Both the position numbers and the translations under genes were made by a program. The notes below the pieces were generated by a model. The model searched no databases. It saw only the letters and a program-made list of their open reading frames with translations, and was not told where the DNA came from. DNA of 5,692 nt from Ardenticatenales bacterium (GTDB taxonomy: Bacteria; Chloroflexota; Anaerolineae; Ardenticatenales; Ardenticatenaceae), in NCBI GenBank assembly GCA_013812995.1, contig JACCSL010000478.1, forward strand, positions 1-5,692, in the 5' to 3' direction. Position 1 is the first letter of the stretch. The number at the start of each line of letters is the position of its first letter. Below are positions 1 to 5,692 of this stretch, in pieces.

Positions 1-11
1 GCGCTAGAGTG

Positions 12-18
12 AGAAGGA
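12..18 (+). promoter_or_regulatory. Ribosome binding site of the histidine kinase gene
   Basis: A purine-rich stretch (AGAAGGA) ends three bases before the ATG at 22. It contains AAGGA, which is complementary to the 3' end of 16S rRNA. The spacing is on the short side, but the site supports the ATG at 22 as the start. The promoter must lie to the left of the window. The remaining 11 bases hold no recognisable gene end. Confidence 0.65.
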
Positions 19-21
19 TTT

Positions 22-2508
22 ATGAGTGAGGAAAGCGTCGCTCCAACTCCCCCGCGCACCAATCTAACGCGCACCCAGACATTTCTGGTGGCGGGATTGA
101 TCCTCTTCACGATTCTTGGAATGTTCCTGATGGGGCGCGATGCGCTCCGGCTGGACCGCGCGTTGGGGCCAGTGGCCCTGGGCCACTTCAGTGCCTCGCG
201 CGACCTGGGGAACCTCCAGCGCGAGTTGCTGCTGACACAAATCAAGGTCAAGGGGCTACGCATCGACACCCCGCTGCCTGGCACCCCCTACGAGGGCTTT
301 CGCCTCGAATCCTCCGGGGCCGCTGCCTCGATCCTGCAAAACTTCAGCCTCGCCCGAAGCGCCTACGCTGTTCTTATCAGCAAGCTAGAGACGCTGGAGA
401 GCGGAATCCTCATCTCCGACGAGATACAGCAGGAGGTCGAGGCGCTCCAGCGCCGCTTCACCGCTGCAGATCGCCTCGTGACGCGGCTGGAGACGCGAGA
501 ACTCACGCCCAGCCAACTCCTGGCAACCCTTCAGGAGCTCGATACCGAGATCACAGCAACTGAGATTGTTGTACGGGAGCTCCTGCTTGAGCAGCAGGAG
601 GCAGAGCTAGGGGTGATCGCGGAGGCCCGCACCATTGCCAGGGCCTCACGGTTGGCGCTGGGCGTTGGGGGTGCGGTTCTATTCATGATGTCCCTCTCGC
701 TGCTCTTTGTGACGCGCCGCGCCCTGAACACCGAACTCCAGCGAGCCTACGCGCGCCTCCGCCAGGAGACGACGCAGCTCCAGGAAGCGCACCAGCGGCT
801 GGAAGAGGCGTACGAGGAGGGTGGACGGCTGGGCCGCGAGAGCGCGCGCCGCGCCGCCCAGCTAGAAGCTGCCGCCCAGGTGGGGCGCGCCGCCTCGACT
901 CTGCTCTCGGTGGAAGATCTGATGATTACCGCTGTCGAGCAGATTCGGCGCACCTTTGGTTTCTACCACGCGCAGGTCTTCTTGATAGACGACGAGGGTC
1001 AGAGCGCGGTACTGCGTGCCTCCACGGGCGAGGCGGGGCAGATTCTCCTCGCGCGCAACCATCAACTGGAGGTTGGCAGCCGCTCCGTCATCGGGCGCGT
1101 GACCTCCGCCGGAAAGCCCGTAGTCGCTCTGGACACAGAGGCAGACCCCTTCCACAAGCGCAACGAGCTGCTCCCTGACACGCGCGCCGAGCTGGCGATT
1201 CCGCTGATGGTGGGAAAAAAGATCATCGGCGCGCTGGACGTGCAGAGCACGCAGCCCAATGCCTTCCAACCCGATGATATCGCGGTGCTCCAGATTCTGG
1301 CTGACCAGCTCGCCATCGCCGTGGAAAATGCGCGCGCCTACGAGGAGCAGCAGCACCTCACCGAGGAATTGCGCGAGCTGGACCAGGTCAAGAGCCAGTT
1401 CCTCGCGAACATGAGCCACGAGTTGCGCACGCCCCTGAACTCGATCATCGGCTTCAGCCGCCTCATCATGAAGGGCATCGATGGCCCGGTGACGGAGCTT
1501 CAGGGGCGAGACCTCTCCACCATCCATATCTCCGGTCAGCACCTTCTGCACCTGATTGACAGCATCCTCGACATCTCCAAGATCGAGGCGGGCAAGATGG
1601 AGATGCACTTCGAGCCCATCGATTTCCGCAAAAACATTGCCGATGTGGCAATGAGTACGGCGCTGGGTCTGGTCAAAGACAAACCCGTCGAGCTCGTCAA
1701 GGAGGTGCCGGGGGATCTTCCGCCCATCATGGCGGACGCGGTTCGTATACGTCAGGTGCTGCTGAACCTGCTCTCCAACGCGTCCAAGTTTACGGACGAG
1801 GGTAGGATCACGCTCACTGTGACAAAACAGGGCGAGATGCTGATAGTCAGTGTGTCTGACACAGGCATCGGGATTCCCCCAGAGAAGCAAGCCAAGCTCT
1901 TCGAGGCGTTCTACCAGGTAGACAGCTCGACGACGCGCAAGACAGGCGGCACCGGCCTTGGCCTTGCCATCTCGAAGAGCTTCGTGGAGATGCACGGGGG
2001 ACAGATCTGGATGGAGTCTACGGGGGTACCGGGGGAGGGAACGACCTTCGCGTTTACCATTCCCATCAATGGCCCCCAACAGCCAACGGAAGAAGAGGAC
2101 AGTTGTGGGGAGAAAGCAGCACTCGTGCTCGTGGTTGGCAATGAGCCGGGCACAGCGCTGCTATATGAAAAGTATCTCGTCGCGGAAGGGTTCCGTTTCA
2201 GCATCTGCCCAACCCTCGACCTTGCCACCGAGGAGGCGGCGCACACGCCCCCGCAACTCATCCTGGCCGATGTCAAGGTTGGGCACAAGGAAGGGTTGGA
2301 GATGATTCAGGCCCTGCGCCAGCAGAGAGCTATCGGGGACATTCCCATTGTGCTCTGTGCCCTGGACAACGTAGAGTCCCTGGCTCTGGAGGCCGGGGCG
2401 GTCGCCTTCCTCCAGAAGCCTGTTATGCGCAACACGCTGATTACCACCGTTCAGCAGTGGACGAAAAACGGCAAGCAGTTGGTTCCAACCGAAGCAGAAA
2501 GCAAGTAA
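22..2508 (+). CDS. Membrane-bound hybrid sensor histidine kinase (helical sensor, GAF, HisKA, HATPase, degenerate receiver)
   Basis: This 828-residue kinase should autophosphorylate on His in response to a signal and pass the phosphate on. Seen in order: membrane helix about 20-38; an extracytoplasmic helical region about 39-210; membrane helix about 211-231; a charged coiled coil about 236-285 with no recognisable HAMP; a GAF domain about 288-438; HisKA with H-box SHELRTP and phospho-acceptor H466; and a HATPase domain with N-box N582/N586, G1 box DTGIGIPP (613-620), F-box FEAFYQVD and G2 box GGTGLGLAIS (642-651). All kinase-core motifs are intact. The C-terminal receiver, about 700-812, keeps D750 and K799, but the usual Asp-Asp pair reads Gly706-Asn707 and the switch Thr/Ser is C779. 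The GAF domain has no cysteine, which argues against a covalently bound bilin. The signal and partner are unknown, and no response regulator gene is adjacent. The start is supported by an AAGGA motif and by TM1 lying close to the N terminus. Confidence 0.95.
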   Translation: MSEESVAPTPPRTNLTRTQTFLVAGLILFTILGMFLMGRDALRLDRALGPVALGHFSASRDLGNLQRELLLTQIKVKGLRIDTPLPGTPYEGFRLESSGAAASILQNFSLARSAYAVLISKLETLESGILISDEIQQEVEALQRRFTAADRLVTRLETRELTPSQLLATLQELDTEITATEIVVRELLLEQQEAELGVIAEARTIARASRLALGVGGAVLFMMSLSLLFVTRRALNTELQRAYARLRQETTQLQEAHQRLEEAYEEGGRLGRESARRAAQLEAAAQVGRAASTLLSVEDLMITAVEQIRRTFGFYHAQVFLIDDEGQSAVLRASTGEAGQILLARNHQLEVGSRSVIGRVTSAGKPVVALDTEADPFHKRNELLPDTRAELAIPLMVGKKIIGALDVQSTQPNAFQPDDIAVLQILADQLAIAVENARAYEEQQHLTEELRELDQVKSQFLANMSHELRTPLNSIIGFSRLIMKGIDGPVTELQGRDLSTIHISGQHLLHLIDSILDISKIEAGKMEMHFEPIDFRKNIADVAMSTALGLVKDKPVELVKEVPGDLPPIMADAVRIRQVLLNLLSNASKFTDEGRITLTVTKQGEMLIVSVSDTGIGIPPEKQAKLFEAFYQVDSSTTRKTGGTGLGLAISKSFVEMHGGQIWMESTGVPGEGTTFAFTIPINGPQQPTEEEDSCGEKAALVLVVGNEPGTALLYEKYLVAEGFRFSICPTLDLATEEAAHTPPQLILADVKVGHKEGLEMIQALRQQRAIGDIPIVLCALDNVESLALEAGAVAFLQKPVMRNTLITTVQQWTKNGKQLVPTEAESK

Positions 2509-2519
2509 TCCACTCCTAT
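2509..2519. other. Convergent intergenic gap, no terminator seen
   Basis: Only 11 bases separate the stop codons of the + strand kinase gene and the - strand transporter gene. I see no GC-rich hairpin followed by a T-run in either direction here or in the adjoining gene ends. The nearest inverted repeat, GTTGG/CCAAC at 2478-2489, has a two-base loop and no T-tract. The two transcripts probably overlap at their 3' ends. Confidence 0.6.
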
Positions 2520-3452
2520 TCAGGTACTCTCGGACTGGGAAGGGAAGGACTCATCGAAGAGCCATGCCTCCCAATCTTCGATTTCCAGGCTCGTCTCCCG
2601 GCCAATCAAAATCATGGAGACCACCACCAGCCCCGCCCCGATGCTCTGCATGGGGGTTAGCCGCTCCCCCAACAGCAGGATAGCAAACAGCACCGCAACG
2701 ATCAGCTCCACTACGCCGATAATCGACGCCTGAACCCCACCTAGACGACTCATCCCCGAAAAGAGAAAGAGGCGCGCCAGCGCGGTCGGGATCACGGCCA
2801 GCCCAACGATGGCAACCCAGCCATCCGTCGATATAGGTTCCAGCGGCCCTCCGATGAAGAGGCGCGCCGTCGCGACCACGATGGCCATTGTGGTCAGCAC
2901 ATACAACGTCATGGTTCGTGGGTCTACATCGGCCAGGGTCCACTGCCCCAGCACCAGGTGCCACCCGTAGGCCGCGCCGGCGGCGACCATGAGCATCGCG
3001 CCCAGGAGATCAAAACTGGCCGTCGCCGTGTGCGTCAGAAAGTAGATTCCTGCCACCGCCAGAATTAGTCGCGCGATGGCCAGGCGGCTAATCGGGTGGC
3101 CCGCCGCACTAAGGAAGACGAAGACCCAGACAGGGTAGAGGCCATACATCAGCTGGGCCAGCGAGGCATCGACCCGCGAGAGCCCCGCATAGTACAGCAA
3201 TGAGCCCAGCCCGTTGACGATGCCCATGCCGATACATCCCAACAGGTTTGCGCGGTCAATCGCAATGTAGCGCTTCCAGAAAAGCGCGTAGAAGAGCCAC
3301 AATATCCCCGCCGCGAGGACGGTGCGTGCGGCCACCAACGTATAGGGCGTGACATCTGCTCGGTAGGCGAGCTTGCCAAAGATAGGGGCTAGCCCGCCAC
3401 AAAATGTAGAGAGCAATGTGACTGATACACCGAAAGCTTGTTCTCGATCCAT
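2520..3452 (-). CDS. DMT-superfamily transporter with two EamA domains
   Basis: This 310-residue integral membrane protein belongs to the drug/metabolite transporter superfamily (EamA type). The family exports or exchanges small metabolites, and the substrate cannot be read from sequence. Ten hydrophobic segments are visible, at roughly 8-27, 36-58, 69-89, 96-114, 124-140, 149-168, 181-199, 211-230, 242-261 and 268-284. They form two five-helix halves, the usual EamA duplication. The end of the second half carries the typical pattern of a helix ending in LLGERLTP (260-267) followed by a Gly-rich last helix. The last 26 residues form an acidic cytoplasmic tail (EIEDWEAW near 290-297). Length is normal for the family. 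The ATG is favoured because helix 1 starts about eight residues in. No Shine-Dalgarno motif precedes it, and a -10-like box lies six bases upstream. The gene follows modC on the same strand after 69 bases, but no functional link to molybdate is evident. Confidence 0.92.
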   Translation of the reverse strand: MDREQAFGVSVTLLSTFCGGLAPIFGKLAYRADVTPYTLVAARTVLAAGILWLFYALFWKRYIAIDRANLLGCIGMGIVNGLGSLLYYAGLSRVDASLAQLMYGLYPVWVFVFLSAAGHPISRLAIARLILAVAGIYFLTHTATASFDLLGAMLMVAAGAAYGWHLVLGQWTLADVDPRTMTLYVLTTMAIVVATARLFIGGPLEPISTDGWVAIVGLAVIPTALARLFLFSGMSRLGGVQASIIGVVELIVAVLFAILLLGERLTPMQSIGAGLVVVSMILIGRETSLEIEDWEAWLFDESFPSQSEST

Positions 3453-3458
3453 ATAGGA

Positions 3459-3487
3459 ATTGTATCCAGCCGCGCCAGGAACAACAA
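3459..3487 (-). promoter_or_regulatory. Predicted sigma70-type promoter of the DMT transporter gene, leaderless arrangement
   Basis: Read on the - strand, TTGTTG (3487-3482) and TACAAT (3464-3459) are separated by exactly 17 bases. The -10 box matches TATAAT at five of six positions and the -35 box matches TTGACA at three of six. Six bases separate the -10 box from the ATG at 3452, so transcription would be expected to begin at or within a base or two of the A of ATG. The bases between (TCCTAT) contain no ribosome binding site. This fits a leaderless mRNA, for which a TANNNT box just upstream of the start codon is the usual sign. It is a visual prediction only. Confidence 0.5.
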
Positions 3488-3521
3488 TGGGCGCATCGGG
3501 CCGTCCCTTTTCAAACAGGGC

Positions 3522-4691
3522 TCACTCTAAAATAGAGGGCAGGGGCTGTGGCGCAGGTCCCTCGAAGTGGGGTGGAATCGCCGGGCCAATGAGATGAACA
3601 TCCTCTTCTTTGATCGCCAGGGTCCACTGGCGGCGCTGGACCACGCCCAGCAACTCGTAGCTGCGGTGCGAGAGTTCAACTTCCAGGTCCACATGCTCCG
3701 GCCCTGTCCCTCCTGCGTTATCCAGATGAAAAAAGAGGCTGTGCGAGAGACCATGATCCAGCTCTTCGACAATGGTTCCCTGTAGAAGGGTCTCCCGCCG
3801 CCCGGCGCGGCGCGGCTCCTCGCCAGGGCGCACCAGCGTGATATGCTCTGGGCGAACCATGCATTGGGCCAGGATCCCATCATGGTAGACGCTTCCCTCG
3901 CTGGGCAATCGTAGCGGGAGGGTGGCCCGCCGGCTTATCATCTGCCAGCCGCTCTCGTCCCGCTGAAGCCGCCCCAGGAAAATGTTGCGAGCCCCCGTAA
4001 AGCGAGCCACATTGAGCGCGGCGGGTCGGCGCAGCACCTCGGCAGGCGCTCCTATCTGGAGCAACCGTCCCTCGTCCAGCACCGCGATTCGTTCTGCCAA
4101 CATGTGTGCCTCAGCCAGATCGTGCGTCACCAGGATGGTCGGAAGCTGAAGCTGCCGCTGAACGGTCAGCAATTCCCGGCGCAGGCGAGCGCGCATGGGG
4201 GTATCGAGGGCCGCAAAAGGCTCGTCCAGGAGCAGCAGCGAGGGGCGAATAATGAGGGCGCGCGCCAGCGCCACGCGCTGCTGCTGCCCGCCGGAAAGCT
4301 GGCGCGGCCTGCGTCCCTCCAACCCTTCCAGGCGCAGCAGACTCACCATCTCGGCCAGCCGTGCCTGCTGCTCGCGGCGCGGTAGCCCATCCAGGCCAAA
4401 TACAATGTTTTCTGCCACAGAGAGATGGGGGAAGAGGGCAAAGTCCTGCATCACATAGCCGATGCGGCGCGCCTGAGGGGGCAACGCGACGTTCTGCTCG
4501 CCATCGTAGAGCAAAGTCCCATTGATGACGATTCGCCCGCTGTCGGGGCGCAGGAGACCCGCAATGGCCTGTAGGGTGAGGCTCTTCCCTGCCCCGCTCG
4601 GTCCAAAGAGGGCAATTGTCTCCTGCCCGAAGGTAAAGTCCAGGTCAAGGGTTGTGCGCGGAAGATGCTTGAGGAGACGAACCTGGTTCAT
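3522..4691 (-). CDS. modC: Molybdate-type ABC transporter ATP-binding protein
   Basis: This is the ATPase that would drive molybdate import with the ModB permease. It has 389 residues. The nucleotide-binding domain, about 1-235, is complete: Walker A GPSGAGKS (30-37, K36), Q-loop Q82, signature LSGGQQQR (132-139), Walker B LLLLDEP (152-158, catalytic E157), D-loop ALD and switch H190. The C-terminal part has RPEHI (280-284), typical of TOBE-bearing importer ATPases, and a TOBE-like domain about 303-368. I do not see the SARN motif of Mop-type molybdate-binding domains. The length is somewhat above E. coli ModC because of inserts and a Pro-rich tail (372-389). The ATG overlaps the modB stop as ATGA, with GGAG five bases upstream. 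The ATPase alone resembles sulfate, polyamine and iron importers. The molybdate assignment rests on the neighbouring permease and binding protein, and tungstate is a possible alternative. Confidence 0.9.
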   Translation of the reverse strand: MNQVRLLKHLPRTTLDLDFTFGQETIALFGPSGAGKSLTLQAIAGLLRPDSGRIVINGTLLYDGEQNVALPPQARRIGYVMQDFALFPHLSVAENIVFGLDGLPRREQQARLAEMVSLLRLEGLEGRRPRQLSGGQQQRVALARALIIRPSLLLLDEPFAALDTPMRARLRRELLTVQRQLQLPTILVTHDLAEAHMLAERIAVLDEGRLLQIGAPAEVLRRPAALNVARFTGARNIFLGRLQRDESGWQMISRRATLPLRLPSEGSVYHDGILAQCMVRPEHITLVRPGEEPRRAGRRETLLQGTIVEELDHGLSHSLFFHLDNAGGTGPEHVDLEVELSHRSYELLGVVQRRQWTLAIKEEDVHLIGPAIPPHFEGPAPQPLPSILE

Positions 4692-5485
4692 GCGTGCTCC
4701 AGCCGGGTGAGAAGGCGAAGCAGGAGGAGAAGCAAGAAGGTCAGCGCGATGAGAAGCAGGGCGAGTGCCAGGGCAACATTAAGGTCTCGTTCCAGCGAGG
4801 CGTAGATCGCAAGGGGCATCGTCTGCGTCCGCCCGGCGAAGCTGCCCGCCACCATGATCGTCGCGCCGAACTCGCCCAGCGCGCGCGCCCAGCACAGGAG
4901 CACCCCCCCGAAGAGGCCAGGACCAGCCAGGGGGAGCGTGATTTGCCAGAAGATGCGCCACGGGGAAGCCCCCAGCGTCGCCGCCACCTGGGGCCATCGG
5001 GGATCCACCGCGCGGAAGGCGCTGATGGCGGCCCGGATGTAGAGCGGGGCGGCGACAAAGCTCTGGGCCAGGACGACCGCCGCCGGGGTGAATACAATTT
5101 CAAGGCCGAGGGGCGCGAGCCATTGCCCGAGCAGCCCCCGCCGCCCAAAGGCCATGAGCAGGCCGATGCCTGCCACGGCGGGCGGTAACACGATGGGAAG
5201 CTCGATGAAGGTCTCCAGGAGGGCTCTGCCACGAAAGGGTTTCGTCGCCAGCACCCAGCCCAGCGGTGTCCCCACCAGGATGGACAGCCCCGTGCTGACC
5301 AGGCTGGTCACCAGGCTCAGTCGCAACGCGGCAAACACCGTTGGGTCACGCAGGGCGGCACCAAAACCCCCCGCGCCGCGCCAGCCAATGGCCAACAGAG
5401 GAAGCGCAAAGAAGAGCAGGACGGTGCCAAGGAGTAGCCCCCAAATAGCAAGCGCACGGCGACTCACGGGGCCAAAAAGCCCCAC
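4688..5485 (-). CDS. modB: Molybdate ABC transporter permease
   Basis: This is the membrane channel of the importer, with 265 residues if translation begins at the GTG at 5485. Hydrophobic segments lie at about 13-34, 54-75, 90-112, 130-155, 187-200 and 237-258. The cytoplasmic EAA loop that docks on the ATPase is visible around 167-185 (VAATLGAS through ITLP). The stretch LGEFGATI (203-210), followed by the Gly-Arg-Thr-Gln-Thr run and PLAIY (224-228), is characteristic of ModB-type permeases and points to molybdate rather than other ABC permeases. A second in-frame GTG at 5467 (residue 7) would give a 259-residue protein and a four-base GTGA overlap with the modA stop, like the ATGA used at modB/modC. 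Neither GTG has a well-spaced Shine-Dalgarno motif, so the start is uncertain. Translation is probably coupled to modA. Confidence 0.9.
   Translation of the reverse strand: MGLFGPVSRRALAIWGLLLGTVLLFFALPLLAIGWRGAGGFGAALRDPTVFAALRLSLVTSLVSTGLSILVGTPLGWVLATKPFRGRALLETFIELPIVLPPAVAGIGLLMAFGRRGLLGQWLAPLGLEIVFTPAAVVLAQSFVAAPLYIRAAISAFRAVDPRWPQVAATLGASPWRIFWQITLPLAGPGLFGGVLLCWARALGEFGATIMVAGSFAGRTQTMPLAIYASLERDLNVALALALLLIALTFLLLLLLRLLTRLEHA
4697..4700 (-). promoter_or_regulatory. Ribosome binding site of modC inside the end of modB
   Basis: On the - strand GGAG lies five bases before the modC ATG at 4691, within the last codons of modB. It supports this ATG and allows some independent initiation of modC besides coupling through the ATGA overlap. 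Confidence 0.6.
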
Positions 5486-5692
5486 TTCTTGAGAATGCTT
5501 TGCCCCTCCGCTGATTGGACAAAGGAAAGAAACGCTGCCGCTCCCGCTGCCTGCGGGGCATCGCGCACCACGGCGATCACATAGCTGGCACGGACGTTAT
5601 ACGCGTCAGGGATAGGAATTATGTGAACTTGCTCCTGCACCGCTGGCGTAATATCCGAGCGGTAGACGAAGGCGGCGTCCGCCTCACCGAGC
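5464..5692 (-). CDS. modA: Molybdate-binding protein of the ABC importer, C-terminal part (5' end outside window)
   Basis: An open frame enters from the right edge and ends at TGA (5466-5464), giving the last 75 residues of a protein that normally has about 250. It begins with GEADAAFVYRSD, the conserved stretch of ModA-type solute-binding proteins. The Tyr in FVY (codon 5664-5662) matches the molybdate ligand Tyr170 of E. coli ModA. It ends with a helix and ILKKWGF, the classic ModA C-terminal pattern (KRYGF in E. coli), followed by Leu-Ala-Pro. The protein would capture molybdate (or tungstate) outside the membrane and deliver it to ModB. Its signal peptide and the first ligand residues lie outside the window. 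It is upstream of and overlaps modB, so modA-modB-modC form one operon whose promoter is also outside the window. The truncation comes from the window edge; the visible part shows no sign of damage. Confidence 0.9.
   Translation of the reverse strand, partial: LGEADAAFVYRSDITPAVQEQVHIIPIPDAYNVRASYVIAVVRDAPQAAGAAAFLSFVQSAEGQSILKKWGFLAP
5468..5483 (-). promoter_or_regulatory. GC-rich hairpin across the modA/modB junction
   Basis: In the mRNA the sequence reads GGGGC, UUUUUG, GCCCC. This is a perfect five-base GC stem, extendable by a U-G pair to six with a UUUU loop. It begins on the last base of the upstream GTG candidate for modB and ends directly before the downstream GTG candidate. It could mask modB initiation until a ribosome finishing modA opens it. 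It is not an intrinsic terminator, since no U-tract follows the stem and genes continue downstream. The function is inferred from position only. Confidence 0.4.

Noticed and set aside
862..2079. A 405-codon open frame on the - strand inside the histidine kinase gene.
   Set aside because: Its codon boundaries coincide with those of the kinase on the other strand, and it lies over the conserved GAF and kinase core. Long antisense frames of this kind are a by-product of GC-rich codon usage. The translation, rich in His, Arg, Asp and Leu, shows no domain I recognise.
2478..2489. Inverted repeat GTTGG-TT-CCAAC near the end of the kinase gene, considered as a terminator.
   Set aside because: The two-base loop is too tight for a full stem, it lies inside the coding region, and no T-run follows.
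2551..2964. A 137-codon - strand frame overlapping the DMT transporter in another reading frame.
   Set aside because: The in-frame transporter has ten clear membrane helices and family motifs. The overlapping frame is Gly/Arg/Ala-rich and looks like a frame-shifted reading of it.
3505..3520. An imperfect dyad CCCTTTTCAAACAGGG between modC and the DMT gene, considered as a terminator for modC.
   Set aside because: Pairing is only four continuous base pairs plus two more across a mismatch, and no T-tract follows in the mRNA direction. It could be a weak operator upstream of the DMT promoter, but nothing else supports that.
4694..5188. A 164-codon open frame on the + strand opposite modB.
   Set aside because: It is again codon-aligned with the real gene on the other strand. 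Its product is highly charged and low-complexity (Arg, Glu, Pro, Gly), with no domain and no convincing ribosome binding site.
5464..5692. The short modA frame considered as a broken or degraded gene.
   Set aside because: The frame is open from the window edge to a normal ModA C terminus with its conserved motifs intact, so the missing part is simply outside the window.

Overview
The window is GC-rich, tightly packed bacterial DNA with five protein genes. One is complete on the + strand, three are complete on the - strand, and one on the - strand is cut by the right edge. There are no RNA genes, mobile elements, CRISPR arrays or long repeats that I can support. The histidine kinase style (helical extracytoplasmic sensor, coiled coil, GAF domain, H-box kinase core, C-terminal receiver) is common in Chloroflexota and Cyanobacteria. 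With the GC content I lean towards Chloroflexota, but this is an inference from style, not from a marker gene.

Left part (1-2508, + strand): a membrane-bound hybrid histidine kinase of 828 residues with its ribosome binding site at the window edge. Its receiver domain keeps the phospho-acceptor Asp and the conserved Lys but has lost the acidic pair that normally binds Mg2+. No separate response regulator or output gene is visible next to it.

Middle (2520-3452, - strand): a ten-helix DMT/EamA-family transporter, convergent with the kinase with only 11 bases between stop codons. It seems to have its own promoter, whose -10 box lies six bases before the ATG and which has no ribosome binding site between. 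This arrangement predicts a leaderless mRNA.

Right part (3522-5692, - strand): a molybdate-type ABC importer read right to left as modA (C-terminal 75 residues only), modB (permease) and modC (ATPase). The genes overlap. modB and modC share ATGA. modA and modB overlap by 22 or 4 bases depending on which GTG starts modB, and a GC-rich hairpin sits in that junction. ModA would capture molybdate outside the membrane, ModB would form the channel and ModC would power import, supplying molybdenum cofactor synthesis. The DMT gene follows modC by 69 bases on the same strand, so it could receive read-through from the mod operon as well as use its own promoter.

I found no clearly new system. The points most worth checking are the degenerate receiver, the predicted leaderless promoter, and the hairpin at the modA/modB junction.
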